The notes under the pieces are model-generated. The model saw nothing but the letters and a program-made list of their open reading frames with translations, was not told the DNA's origin and did no database searches. A DNA stretch of 64,000 bases from Brenneria goodwinii (GTDB lineage Bacteria; Pseudomonadota; Gammaproteobacteria; Enterobacterales; Enterobacteriaceae). Where the stretch lies: the NCBI RefSeq assembly GCF_002291445.1, contig NZ_CP014137.1, forward strand, positions 1,612,001 to 1,676,000, read 5' to 3'. Below, in pieces: positions 1 through 8,628 of the stretch; the first letter of the stretch is position 1; each line of letters opens with the position of its first letter. Position numbers and translations under genes: made by a program.

Positions 1-38
1 GTCAGCGTGCGGTTTTTTTTGGTCTGTTTGAGTTCTAT

Positions 39-1133
39 CTAGTGTGTTTTCACCACATCCAGCGCGCGCAGGTGTTCCGGATGCCAGGATAGGGTGACTT
101 CGCTACCGGCCTTCCAATCTGGCTGAATTTCACTGGCGGGAAGTTTCACCATGAATTGCGGCTGACCGGCGACTTCCGTCATCATCCGTACGTGATCCCC
201 CAGATAAATAAACTGTTGAATCCGCGCTTTCACCTTTTGAACATCGGCGCCGGTATTTTCCGCATTAATGCGGATACGTTCCGGGCGGATGCACAGCGTG
301 ATCTTTTTACCCGGCGAGCTCGGCCGCACTTTGAGCGCCTGTAGCTGAGTGCCGTCATCCAGCGAGGCGCGATAGAAATTCCCTTCCGAACCCGTCTGGG
401 TGGCAATCAGCGTATTGTTCTCGCCGATAAACTGCGCCACAAAGGCATTTTCCGGTTTTTCATAAATATTACTCGGGCTGTCCATCTGCTGAATAATGCC
501 ATCGTTGAATACGGCCACCCGGTTGGACATGGTCATCGCTTCACTCTGATCGTGGGTCACATAGACTACGGTGAGTTCCAGGGATTCATGCAGCTCTTTG
601 ATCTCCAACTGCATATGTTCACGAAGTTGTTTGTCCAATGCGCCAAGCGGTTCGTCCATCAGTACTAGCTTGGGTTCAAAAACCAGTGCGCGGGCCAGCG
701 CCACACGCTGTTGCTGACCACCGGACATTTGCGCCGGATAGCGATCGGCCAGATTGGTCAGCTTGACGCGATCCAATACGCGATCGACTTTTTCCTTGAT
801 ATCCACCTTACTCAAACGACGGATAGATAATGGAAACGCCAGGTTTTCAGCCACGGTCATGTGGGGAAATAGCGCGTAATTCTGAAAGACCATGCCGATA
901 CCGCGCTGGTGCGGCGGCAGATTGTGCAGCGGCGTATCATGCAGAAAAATTTCGCCCTGTGTCGGGGTTTCGAACCCGGCAAGCATCATCAGACTGGTGG
1001 TTTTTCCTGAGCCGGACGGGCCGAGCAGGGTAAGAAATTCGCCTTCTTTAATATCCAGGTTCAGGTTTTTTACCACCAAGCGATCGCCATCATAGGTTTT
1101 CTGGATGTTTTTGAAGCTGACATAGGTTCTCAT
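39..1133 (-). CDS. ABC transporter ATP-binding protein, spermidine/putrescine (PotA/YdcT) type
   Basis: Nucleotide-binding subunit that would power uptake of a polyamine or GABA-like solute from the inner face of the membrane. The 364-residue protein has a Walker A (GPSGSGKTT, residues 38-46), the signature MSGGQ (136-140), Walker B LVLMDEP (157-162), an H-loop THD and a C-terminal TOBE-like region of about 100 residues, the usual PotA/CysA/YdcT build. ATG start with a weak purine-rich stretch upstream. Its partners (binding protein, two permeases) lie 5-9 kb away on the other strand beyond the regulator and gabT/gabD, so the transporter is split into two transcription units. The upstream region has a sigma-54 promoter and an NtrC-like site. 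Substrate is inferred from neighbours; the family alone does not decide between GABA, putrescine and spermidine. Confidence 0.9.
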   Translation of the reverse strand: MRTYVSFKNIQKTYDGDRLVVKNLNLDIKEGEFLTLLGPSGSGKTTSLMMLAGFETPTQGEIFLHDTPLHNLPPHQRGIGMVFQNYALFPHMTVAENLAFPLSIRRLSKVDIKEKVDRVLDRVKLTNLADRYPAQMSGGQQQRVALARALVFEPKLVLMDEPLGALDKQLREHMQLEIKELHESLELTVVYVTHDQSEAMTMSNRVAVFNDGIIQQMDSPSNIYEKPENAFVAQFIGENNTLIATQTGSEGNFYRASLDDGTQLQALKVRPSSPGKKITLCIRPERIRINAENTGADVQKVKARIQQFIYLGDHVRMMTEVAGQPQFMVKLPASEIQPDWKAGSEVTLSWHPEHLRALDVVKTH

Positions 1134-1175
1134 TATTCCATTTCTCGCAGTAACGTGTCTTTTATAACTGGCTCA

Positions 1176-1191
1176 TGCACAAATCGTGCCG
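1176..1191 (-). promoter_or_regulatory. sigma-54 promoter of the ABC ATPase gene
   Basis: Read on the minus strand this is CGGCACGATTTGTGCA: GG and GC are exactly 10 nt apart and GGCACG and TGC match the -24/-12 consensus. It lies about 45 nt upstream of the ATG of the ABC ATPase gene, and an NtrC-like 17-mer lies about 110 nt further upstream. Confidence 0.75.
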
Positions 1192-1287
1192 TTTTCGTTA
1201 AATCGAGTATGGCGAATGGGTTAAATGCTATCAGGCAAAAAACATGCGGATGAATTGCTCTATTATGGTGAATTCCATTAATTTAGC

Positions 1288-1304
1288 TGCACCATATAAG
1301 TGCA
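1288..1304. promoter_or_regulatory. NtrC-like enhancer site
   Basis: TGCACCATATAAGTGCA matches the NtrC dyad TGCACC-N5-GGTGCA at 11 of 12 fixed positions. Its centre is about 130 bp upstream of the start expected from the sigma-54 promoter at 1176-1191, a normal enhancer distance. Confidence 0.7.
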
Positions 1305-1331
1305 ATTAAATTGACCCGATTGAAAGGCCAA

Positions 1332-2813
1332 TTATGTGTTTTTTTGTGCACGAATACAGGCAACGATGACAGCAAAGGGCTGGGCCATTTTACTCTCTTC
1401 CACACAGGCATAACCCAACAGCAATCCCCGCTCCCGGGTTTGACGCAAATAGTAGCTGGAAAGGGGTTTTACCATCACGCCACGGCGCAGGATCTGCGCG
1501 CTGAGCAGCACATCATCAATATGAGCGGGAAGTTTGAGCAACATATGCAGTCCGGCATTGCTGTGGTCGCCGACATAGTCCGCGCCTAAATGTTGTTCGA
1601 TAAGCTCTGTCAACATGGCCCGCCGTCTGGCATAAAGCAGCCGCATGCGCCGGATATGGCCGGCATAATGCCCCTCGCGGATGAACTGGCTAAGCGTTGC
1701 CTGCGTCAGCCAGTGGCCGCCGCGGTACAGCTCGGAATGGGCGACTTTCAGTTCCCGGGCCAACTGGGGAGGCAACACCATGTAGCTGACGCGTAGCCCT
1801 GGATAAAGGGTTTTACTGAAAGTGCCAATGTAAATCACCGGGGATTGCGTTTGCAGTCCCTGCAAGGCGGGAATTGGATTGCCGGAGAAACGGAATTCGC
1901 TGTCATAGTCATCTTCAATCACCCAACAGCCGTGTTCCTGCGCCAGCGCCAGCAAGCGTTGCCGCCGCGCCAGGCTCATTACGGAACCTAACGGATATTG
2001 ATGCGATGGCGTAACGCAGATCAGTCTCGGTATCGACTGCGCTGAAACGGTATCCGGCGGCGCCATCCCCTGGTCGTCCACTTCAATTGGCGCGACCCGC
2101 AACCCGTTTATGGTTAGCAAATTGCGTGTGCCCCAATAACAGGGATCCTCAATCCAGGCCAGGTCACCTGGGTTGCATAGCATCTTAGCCAGCAGATCCA
2201 TCGCCTGGTGCGTGCCTTCCGTAATCAGAATCTGCTCGGAGCTGCATTCAACGGAACGCGCGACGCGCAGATAATCCACCAGGGCCAATTGCAGCTCGGG
2301 ACAACCGCCGATGGGGGAATAAGAGAGCTGCTCTGGGAGCGCGCGCCGGGTAAGCCGGGTTTGTATTCTGCGCCATAGATCATGAGGAAAACTGGAGATA
2401 TCGGGGATGCCGGGCATAAAGGCTCCCCATTGACGGGCTGAAGCGCCGGAATATCCCAGCAGATGCATGCCTCGACGCGACAGTTCCTGTATCGGCTGCC
2501 GGGATAAGGCCTCACTTTCATTTCGCACCGGAGCCATACTGCCATCCGGCAATTGTTCGGTAACGAAAGTACCGCTTCCGGTACGCGCTTCAACGTAACC
2601 TTCGGCCAGCAACTGCTCATAAGCGGCCAAAACGGTATTGCGCGACAGCGATAGCTCATGCGCCAGATCGCGCGAGGAGGGCAACCGGCTGCCGGCGGCA
2701 ATGGCGCCGTCGAGGATCGACTGGCGGATACAGTCATACAGGCGTTTATTCAGCGTGCCTTCCTGCTGGTTACTCAAACGCTGGAGTAATAAATCGGTCA
2801 ATAGCGAGCGCAA
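1332..2813 (-). CDS. gabR: MocR/GabR-type transcriptional regulator (GntR wHTH + aminotransferase-like domain)
   Basis: PLP-dependent regulator expected to sense GABA or a related amine and control the divergent gabT/gabD genes. An N-terminal GntR winged helix (about residues 18-88, with the recognition stretch SLSRNTVLAAYEQL) is joined to a type I aminotransferase fold from about residue 125. The PLP-lysine motif is in GTFSKTLYPGLR. Length 493 is normal for the family. The start is TTG at 2813: a good AAAGGA lies 7 nt upstream and no in-frame ATG is near. It is transcribed divergently from gabT, with an inverted repeat between them over a TATAAT that would serve this gene. GabR is the best guess from context; the MocR family also includes PdxR-type regulators. 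Confidence 0.82.
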   Translation of the reverse strand: MRSLLTDLLLQRLSNQQEGTLNKRLYDCIRQSILDGAIAAGSRLPSSRDLAHELSLSRNTVLAAYEQLLAEGYVEARTGSGTFVTEQLPDGSMAPVRNESEALSRQPIQELSRRGMHLLGYSGASARQWGAFMPGIPDISSFPHDLWRRIQTRLTRRALPEQLSYSPIGGCPELQLALVDYLRVARSVECSSEQILITEGTHQAMDLLAKMLCNPGDLAWIEDPCYWGTRNLLTINGLRVAPIEVDDQGMAPPDTVSAQSIPRLICVTPSHQYPLGSVMSLARRQRLLALAQEHGCWVIEDDYDSEFRFSGNPIPALQGLQTQSPVIYIGTFSKTLYPGLRVSYMVLPPQLARELKVAHSELYRGGHWLTQATLSQFIREGHYAGHIRRMRLLYARRRAMLTELIEQHLGADYVGDHSNAGLHMLLKLPAHIDDVLLSAQILRRGVMVKPLSSYYLRQTRERGLLLGYACVEESKMAQPFAVIVACIRAQKNT

Positions 2814-2839
2814 AAGTGGATCCTTTAAATATTAAAAAC

Positions 2840-2860
2840 TGGCTCTGGATTATAGAACCA
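2840..2860. promoter_or_regulatory. Inverted-repeat operator candidate of the MocR-type regulator
   Basis: TGGCTCT-N7-AGAACCA is an imperfect dyad. It covers a minus-strand TATAAT (plus strand 2849-2854) suitable as the -10 box of the regulator gene, so binding would autorepress. Assignment is inferred from position. Confidence 0.45.
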
Positions 2861-2862
2861 TC

Positions 2863-2878
2863 TGGCGCATAAATAGCA
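2863..2878 (+). promoter_or_regulatory. Possible sigma-54 promoter before gabT
   Basis: TGGCGCATAAATAGCA has GG-N10-GC spacing, but the -12 element is TAGC rather than TTGC, and no NtrC-like dyad was found near it. It lies about 90 nt upstream of the gabT ATG. Weaker than the two other candidates in this locus. Confidence 0.35.
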
Positions 2879-2966
2879 ACAGAAATGATGTGAGACGAGC
2901 AATCACATCACGGCCCGGGTACGGTCATCAATAGGTTTGGGTTTGTTCTTTGAATCGGAGCAGAAA

Positions 2967-4232
2967 ATGAGTAATAGCGAATTAAATCAGCGTCGTTTGG
3001 CTGCCACTCCGCGTGGCGTAGGTGTGATGTGTGATTTTTATGCCGCCCGTGCGGAAAATGCCACGTTGTGGGACGTTGAGGGCCGTGAGTTCATCGACTT
3101 CGCCGCAGGGATCGCCGTGCTGAATACCGGTCATCGTCATCCGAAAATTATGGCGGCGGTGCGTGAGCAACTGGAGTGCTTTACCCATACCGCTTATCAG
3201 ATAGTGCCTTACGGCAGCTATGTCGCGTTGGCCGAGCGTATCAACGCCCTGGCGCCTATCAACGGACCGGCAAAAACCACCTTTTTTACCACTGGCTCTG
3301 AAGCGGTTGAAAATGCAGTGAAAATTGCGCGAGCCTACACCAAGCGCCCCGGCGTCATTGCGTTTGGCGCGGCATTCCACGGCCGTACTCTGTTGACCAT
3401 GACGCTGACCGGCAAAGTGGCCCCTTATTCTACCGGTTTTGGTCCGTTCCCTGGATCTATTTTCCATGCGTTGTATCCCAATGCGCACACGGGTATCACC
3501 GTTGAACAGTCGTTGGAAAGCATCGATCGGCTGCTGCACACCGATATCGCCGCCGATCAGGTAGCCGCGATTTTGCTGGAGCCGGTTCAGGGCGAAGGCG
3601 GCTTCAACGTGGCGCCGCCTGAATTTATTAGCGCGCTCCGCAAACTGTGTGATGAGCATGGCATTCTGCTGATTGCCGACGAAGTGCAGAGCGGCTTTGC
3701 CCGTACCGGCAAGCTGTTTGCGATGGAATATTATGCTGAACAGGCCGATCTGATCACGATGGCGAAAAGCCTGGGCGGCGGCTTCCCCATCTCCGGCGTG
3801 GTAGGGCGTGCCGAGGTGATGGACGCGCCTGGTCCTGGCGGATTGGGGGGAACCTATGCCGGCAACCCGCTGGCGGTGGCGTCAGCGCTGGCGGTGCTGG
3901 ATGTGATCGAAGAAGAAAAATTGTGTCAGCGTTCACAGCGTTTGGGCGCGGCTCTGGTGGAAACGCTGGAAAAAGCCAAGCAGCAGTGCCCGGCGTTGGT
4001 GGCGATTCGGGCTCAAGGCTCCATGGTAGCCGCCGAATTTAACGATCCGCAGACCGGCAAACCTTCTGCTGAAGTTACGCGCAAGTTCCAAAAAGCGGCA
4101 TTAGAACAGGGGCTGCTGTTGCTGACCTGTGGCGTGCATGGCAACGTCATTCGTTTCCTGCATCCGCTGACCATTCCAGACGATCAGTTTACCAAAGCGA
4201 TGACCATTCTGACTCGTGTGCTTACGAAGTAA
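2967..4232 (+). CDS. gabT: 4-aminobutyrate aminotransferase (GabT/PuuE)
   Basis: Transfers the amino group of GABA to 2-oxoglutarate, giving succinate semialdehyde and glutamate, with PLP in the cytoplasm. Class III aminotransferase features are present: TTGSEAVENAVKIARA for phosphate binding, IADEVQSGFARTG, and the PLP lysine in MAKSLGGG (Lys267). From memory the N-terminus and several blocks (RRLAATPRGVGVM, FTHTAYQIVPY, EFNDPQTG) are closer to E. coli PuuE than to GabT, which fits a role in putrescine-derived GABA breakdown. The ATG at 2967 follows a GGAG; an in-frame TTG 30 nt earlier lacks a better site. 421 residues. Cotranscribed with gabD 19 nt downstream. Confidence 0.93.
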   Translation: MSNSELNQRRLAATPRGVGVMCDFYAARAENATLWDVEGREFIDFAAGIAVLNTGHRHPKIMAAVREQLECFTHTAYQIVPYGSYVALAERINALAPINGPAKTTFFTTGSEAVENAVKIARAYTKRPGVIAFGAAFHGRTLLTMTLTGKVAPYSTGFGPFPGSIFHALYPNAHTGITVEQSLESIDRLLHTDIAADQVAAILLEPVQGEGGFNVAPPEFISALRKLCDEHGILLIADEVQSGFARTGKLFAMEYYAEQADLITMAKSLGGGFPISGVVGRAEVMDAPGPGGLGGTYAGNPLAVASALAVLDVIEEEKLCQRSQRLGAALVETLEKAKQQCPALVAIRAQGSMVAAEFNDPQTGKPSAEVTRKFQKAALEQGLLLLTCGVHGNVIRFLHPLTIPDDQFTKAMTILTRVLTK

Positions 4233-4251
4233 GAGGTAGTAGAGAGATTTT

Positions 4252-5706
4252 ATGCAACTGAATCAGAAAACATTACTCCGCCAACACTGCTTAATTGACG
4301 GTGAATGGCGCGATAGCCAGAACGGCGAACGCCTTGATGTGACCAACCCGGCCAACGGCGAGGTGTTGGGCGCGGTTCCACTAGTGACGGCGTCACAAAC
4401 TGAGCAGGCCATTGCCGCCGCGGAGCTGGCGCTGGTCGGTTGGCGTCAGCGTACCGGGAAAGAACGTGCGGCCGTATTGCAGTCCTGGTCGCGTCTGATT
4501 ATGGAAAATCAGCATGATCTGGCGGTGTTGCTGACCGCCGAACAGGGTAAACCACTGGCTGAAGCGCGTAGTGAAATTGCCTATGCCGCCTCGTTTATCG
4601 ATTGGTTCGCGGAAGAAGCCAAACGTATCGAAGGCTGCGTACTGCAATCCCCCCAGAGTCAGCAGCGGCTGCTGGTGATTAAGCAGCCGATCGGCGTTTG
4701 TGCGGCCATCACGCCATGGAATTTCCCGGCGGCGATGATCACCCGCAAAGTGGCCCCTGCGTTGGCTGCGGGCTGCACTATGATTGTTAAACCGGCGGAA
4801 CAGACGCCGTTCACCGCACTGGCGTTGGCGGAGCTGGCGCAGCAGGCGGAGATCCCGCGCGGCGTGCTGCAGGTGCTGACCGGCGATCCGCAGTCGGTGG
4901 GTAAAGTGCTATGTGATAGCCCGGTCGTGCGCAAATTGAGTTTTACCGGCTCAACGGAAGTGGGCCGTATTCTGATGGCGCAATGTGCGCCGACGGTAAA
5001 AAAACTGTCATTGGAACTTGGCGGCAATGCCCCTTTCATCGTGTTCGATGATGCCGATCTGGATCTGGCGGTAAAAGGCATTCTGGCGTCTAAATTCCGC
5101 AACAGCGGGCAAACCTGCGTGTGCGCCAACCGGATTTATGTGCAAAAGGGCATTTATCCCGCGTTAGCTGAAAAGCTGGTTGCAGAAGTCAAAAAGCTCA
5201 AAGTGGGTGACGGCAGTCAGCTGGGCGTGACCCAGGGGCCGTTGATTGATGACGATGCCGTCAGCAAAGTGCAGCAACATATTGCCGATGCGTTGGCGAA
5301 AGGCGCGAAGGTGCTTTTTGGCGGCAAACTGCATCAACTTGGGGGAACGTTCTTTACCCCCACGATTATCGGCAATGTTACTCGCGAGATGCGTTTTGCT
5401 CGTGAAGAAACCTTTGGTCCGGTGGCGCCGTTATTTCAGTTTGCCGATGAAGCCGAAGTTATCGCCATGGCGAATGATACGGAATTCGGTCTGTCGGCGT
5501 ATGTCTACACCCGCGATGCCGTGCGCCAGTGGACCGTTCCCGAAGCTCTGGATTACGGCATGGTCGGCATTAATACCGGGCTAATTTCTAATGAAGTCGC
5601 ACCCTTCGGCGGTGTGAAACAGTCGGGACTGGGACGTGAAGGATCGCGTTTCGGTATCGAAGATTATCTGGAAATGAAATACCTCTGTGTAGATCTCACC
5701 AGGTAG
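4252..5706 (+). CDS. gabD: Succinate-semialdehyde dehydrogenase
   Basis: Oxidises succinate semialdehyde to succinate with NAD(P)+, the second step of GABA use. The 484-residue aldehyde dehydrogenase has the cofactor motif FTGSTEVG, the general base in LELGGNAPF (Glu255) and the nucleophile in NSGQTCVCANR (Cys289), plus a C-terminal GGVKQSGLGREG. Length matches E. coli GabD (482). It directly follows the aminotransferase, so the pair forms a complete GABA shunt feeding the TCA cycle. Confidence 0.95.
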   Translation: MQLNQKTLLRQHCLIDGEWRDSQNGERLDVTNPANGEVLGAVPLVTASQTEQAIAAAELALVGWRQRTGKERAAVLQSWSRLIMENQHDLAVLLTAEQGKPLAEARSEIAYAASFIDWFAEEAKRIEGCVLQSPQSQQRLLVIKQPIGVCAAITPWNFPAAMITRKVAPALAAGCTMIVKPAEQTPFTALALAELAQQAEIPRGVLQVLTGDPQSVGKVLCDSPVVRKLSFTGSTEVGRILMAQCAPTVKKLSLELGGNAPFIVFDDADLDLAVKGILASKFRNSGQTCVCANRIYVQKGIYPALAEKLVAEVKKLKVGDGSQLGVTQGPLIDDDAVSKVQQHIADALAKGAKVLFGGKLHQLGGTFFTPTIIGNVTREMRFAREETFGPVAPLFQFADEAEVIAMANDTEFGLSAYVYTRDAVRQWTVPEALDYGMVGINTGLISNEVAPFGGVKQSGLGREGSRFGIEDYLEMKYLCVDLTR

Positions 5707-5777
5707 TTTTCAGGCACGACATGAGGAGATGGCAGATACAGAGAGGATTTTATTGTATTTGTTTAGCAAACTCATCA

Positions 5778-5794
5778 TGCACATTAATGGTGCG
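5778..5794. promoter_or_regulatory. NtrC-like enhancer site before the binding-protein gene
   Basis: TGCACATTAATGGTGCG keeps 10 of 12 fixed bases of the NtrC dyad. It overlaps a longer perfect inverted repeat, TTAATGGTGCG (5784-5794) with CGCACCATTAA (5809-5819), loop 14 nt. It lies about 170 bp upstream of the start expected from the sigma-54 promoter at 5930. The inverted repeat could instead end gabD transcripts, but there is no U-run on the plus strand. Confidence 0.55.
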
Positions 5795-5929
5795 GGGAAT
5801 TATTAGCTCGCACCATTAAAAGGAAAAACTGGCAAAAGAAAAATTGTGCAAACGTCAGGTAATTTATTACTGCACGTTGTTCAGCCATCCTCGCCAGCCG
5901 CTGTGTCAATCTTTCATGAACTGTTGAAG

Positions 5930-5945
5930 TGGCACAGTTTATGCT
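5930..5945 (+). promoter_or_regulatory. sigma-54 promoter of the polyamine/GABA binding-protein operon
   Basis: TGGCACAGTTTATGCT is an almost ideal -24/-12 element (TGGCAC, then TGC, GG-N10-GC). It is about 80 nt upstream of the ATG of the periplasmic binding protein, in a 320-bp gene-free stretch that otherwise holds the NtrC-like site. Confidence 0.78.
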
Positions 5946-6026
5946 TAATCGTGATGTATGTAGCATCAAGGACTTGATGCGTGACTTCCTGTTTTACGTT
6001 GACTAACACATTCCAGGAGCCAAGCT

Positions 6027-7055
6027 ATGTTGAAAAAAATTGCTGTATCAGCCTTTCTCGTCGCAATGGCCTGTCAGGCGCAGGCGGAAACTATCACTGT
6101 GATCTCCTTTGGCGGTACCAATAAAGACGCGCAAGACAAAGCATTTTACAAACCGTTTGCCGCAGCGGGTAAAGGAACGGTTCAAGCCGGCGAATACAAC
6201 GGTGAGATGGCTCGTATCCGCGCCATGGTGGAAACCGGTCAAATTGGCTGGGACGTGGTTGAAGTAGAAGGTCCGGAACTGCTGCGCGGCTGTAACGAAG
6301 GACTGTTTGAGCCGTTGGATTGGAAAGTCCTGGGCGATGAATCGCAGTTTGTAAAAGGCACGGTATCCGAATGCGGCGCCGGGATTTTCCTGTGGTCGAC
6401 TGTATTAACCTATAACGCGCAGAAATTGCAGAATGCGCCGAAGAGCTGGGCGGATTTCTGGGACGTGCAAAACTATCCGGGAAAACGCGCGCTGCGCAAA
6501 AGCGCAAAATTCACGCTGGAAATAGCGCTGCTGGCTGATGGCGTAAAACGCGAAGATCTCTATAAAGAGTTGGCGACACCTGCCGGCGTCGATCGCGCAT
6601 TCAAAAAACTTGATCAGATTAAGTCCAATATCCAATGGTGGGAATCCGGCGCGCAACCGCTGCAGTGGCTGGTTTCCGGCGATGTCGTGATGACCTCCGC
6701 CTATAACGGCCGGGTTGCCGCGGCGCAAAATGAAGGGCATGACTTCCGTATCGTCTGGGCCGACAGCATTTACGATCTGGATAGCTGGGCCATTGTGAAA
6801 GGCACCAAACACAAGGCGCTGGCCGAACAGTTCATTGCCTTTACCAACCTGCCTGAAAACCAGAAAGTCTTTGCTGAAAATATTCCTTACGGCCCAACCA
6901 ACATCAAAGCAACGAGCTTGATTGCGCCGGAAATTGCCAAAAACCTGCCTACGGATCCCGAGAACCTGGCGCAGGCATTGCAAGTTGATACTGAATTTTG
7001 GATTGACCACGGTGAAGAACTGGAACAGCGCTTTAACTCATGGGCCGCTCAATAA
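6027..7055 (+). CDS. Periplasmic substrate-binding protein, PotD/YdcS type
   Basis: Captures the solute in the periplasm for the permease pair that follows. Residues 1-20 are a classic signal peptide ending AQA with cleavage before ETITV. The mature part has the SBP_bac_8 (spermidine/putrescine) pattern, including VISFGGTNKDAQ at the N-terminus and YNGRVAAA and DLDSWAIVKGTKH in the ligand domain. 342 residues. ATG start with CAGGAG 8 nt upstream. First gene of binding protein-permease-permease-kinase, under the sigma-54 element at 5930. Its permeases follow; the ATPase is the separate minus-strand gene at the window start. Confidence 0.88.
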   Translation: MLKKIAVSAFLVAMACQAQAETITVISFGGTNKDAQDKAFYKPFAAAGKGTVQAGEYNGEMARIRAMVETGQIGWDVVEVEGPELLRGCNEGLFEPLDWKVLGDESQFVKGTVSECGAGIFLWSTVLTYNAQKLQNAPKSWADFWDVQNYPGKRALRKSAKFTLEIALLADGVKREDLYKELATPAGVDRAFKKLDQIKSNIQWWESGAQPLQWLVSGDVVMTSAYNGRVAAAQNEGHDFRIVWADSIYDLDSWAIVKGTKHKALAEQFIAFTNLPENQKVFAENIPYGPTNIKATSLIAPEIAKNLPTDPENLAQALQVDTEFWIDHGEELEQRFNSWAAQ

Positions 7056-7130
7056 TTAACAAATTGTTCTACCCCAATAAATTTTGAGATGCGGAAGGAC
7101 GGTCGGATCCCAGGGAAGGGGCGAGTCATG

Positions 7131-7165
7131 AAGCCAACGCGGCTGTAACTTAAAAGATGAAGGGG
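7131..7165. repeat. Intergenic repeat, half-element
   Basis: Contains AGCCAACGC followed by a TGTAACTT(A)AA core and GAAGGGG. The same word order recurs at 38348-38381, and a mirrored pair occurs at 8541-8600. This resembles the short palindromic intergenic repeats common in Pectobacterium/Serratia/Yersinia-type genomes. Confidence 0.5.
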
Positions 7166-7195
7166 AATACCGTAAGCATAATGGAGATAAAGCCT

Positions 7196-8467
7196 ATGAC
7201 CCAGAGCGAAATGGTGGCGAACGTGTCACCATCCGGCGAGAAAGAAGGGAGCGCCAAACTGAAACAGCAATTGCATCAGGCCCAGGCAACGTATAAAAAA
7301 CGTTCCCTGTTACTGATTGCTCCCCTGTTTCTGTTTATTGTGGTGAGTTTTCTCTTCCCGATCTCCTCGATTCTGGGGAAAAGCGTCTCGAATCCGGAAA
7401 TAAGAGAAAATATGCCGGCCACCATAGAAGCGATGCGGCTATGGTCTGGTAAAGAAGTGCCGGATGAGAGCGTATTCCAGGCTGTGGTCAGCGATCTACG
7501 CGCTGCCCGCAGTGGCGGTAAACTGTCGGCGATTACCAAGCGGCTGGGATATGAAGGGGCGGAATACCGCACGCTGATTACCCGCACGATGCGTAGTCTG
7601 CCTGCCGAAGGCAGTACCGATGTTCGCAACCAACTGATCGGCGAGCAGCCGCTGTGGGGGGAATTATCCACCTGGCAGACACTGGATCGCGCCGCTCGAC
7701 CTTTTACCAATTATTACCTGCTCGCGGTTTTTGACCACAAAGTGGACGCCAAAACCCAGCAAATCGTCGCGCAGTCTCCCGATCAATCTTTGTATATCGA
7801 TGTGTTATTACGAACGCTGCTGATGGCTGGCGTTGTGACGCTGCTGTGCGTCGGTTTGGGCTATCCATTGGCGTACTGGTTGGCGAAACAGCCGGCCAAT
7901 CGGGCCAATCTGCTGCTGATTTTGGTGCTGTTGCCTTTCTGGACCTCGCTGATCGTACGTACCGCCAGTTGGATTGTGCTGTTGCAGTCAGGCGGGTTGA
8001 TTAACCGCACGCTGATTAATATCGGCATCATTGAGCAACCGCTGGTATTGGTATTTAACCGAGTCGGGGTCTATATCTCGATGACGCACATTCTGCTGCC
8101 GTTCTTTATCCTGCCGCTATATGCCGTTATGAAGGGGATTTCTCCCAACTATGTTCGTGCGGCGGTATCGCTGGGCGCGCATCCGTTTATTGCGTTCTGG
8201 CGGGTGTATGTCCCGCAGACCTATGCCGGTGTAACGGCGGGGGCGCTGTTGGTATTTATGATGGCGATTGGCTACTACATCACGCCGGCATTACTCGGCG
8301 GGCCAAGCGATCAGATGCTGAGTTATTTTGTCGCCTTCTTTACCAATACCACCATGAACTGGGGCATGGCTGCCGCATTAGGGACACAGTTACTGGTTAT
8401 CGTCACACTGTTGTATGTGGTTTATATCCGCGTGACCAAAACCAATGCGGAAGTGGCGGCGCGTTGA
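7196..8467 (+). CDS. ABC transporter permease, PotB/YdcU type, with a large periplasmic insert
   Basis: Inner-membrane permease. After a hydrophilic N-terminus, TM1 spans roughly residues 38-60. About 140 soluble residues follow before the usual five-helix MetI-like domain, whose EAA-type loop is AAVSLGAHPFIAFWRVYVP. The long loop after TM1 would sit in the periplasm and is an unusual addition compared with E. coli PotB; similar inserts occur in some YdcU-like permeases. The start is uncertain. I chose ATG 7196 because GGAG lies 9 nt upstream, but in-frame ATGs at 7157 and 7181 are possible. A 161-nt gap with a palindromic repeat separates it from the second permease. Confidence 0.85.
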   Translation: MTQSEMVANVSPSGEKEGSAKLKQQLHQAQATYKKRSLLLIAPLFLFIVVSFLFPISSILGKSVSNPEIRENMPATIEAMRLWSGKEVPDESVFQAVVSDLRAARSGGKLSAITKRLGYEGAEYRTLITRTMRSLPAEGSTDVRNQLIGEQPLWGELSTWQTLDRAARPFTNYYLLAVFDHKVDAKTQQIVAQSPDQSLYIDVLLRTLLMAGVVTLLCVGLGYPLAYWLAKQPANRANLLLILVLLPFWTSLIVRTASWIVLLQSGGLINRTLINIGIIEQPLVLVFNRVGVYISMTHILLPFFILPLYAVMKGISPNYVRAAVSLGAHPFIAFWRVYVPQTYAGVTAGALLVFMMAIGYYITPALLGGPSDQMLSYFVAFFTNTTMNWGMAAALGTQLLVIVTLLYVVYIRVTKTNAEVAAR

Positions 8468-8540
8468 TCTTAGCCCAGAGCAATATTTTTACGCGCGATT
8501 GATGTATTTACCCGAGCCGCAGGCGTCTGCGGCCGGGTAT

Positions 8541-8600
8541 ACCCGATAATGTTCAAGCCGCAGCGAGTAAGGGAAACGCCCGCCGCTGCAACTTGAAAAG
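8541..8600. repeat. Palindromic intergenic repeat between the permease genes
   Basis: TTCAAGCCGCAGCG near 8552-8565 pairs with CGCTGCAACTTGAA at 8584-8597 with two mismatches. This would form a stem-loop in the mRNA between the two permease genes. It has the same core as the elements at 7131 and 38348. Confidence 0.55.
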
Positions 8601-8628
8601 TTAAGGATATAAACAAGGGGAAACGCAT

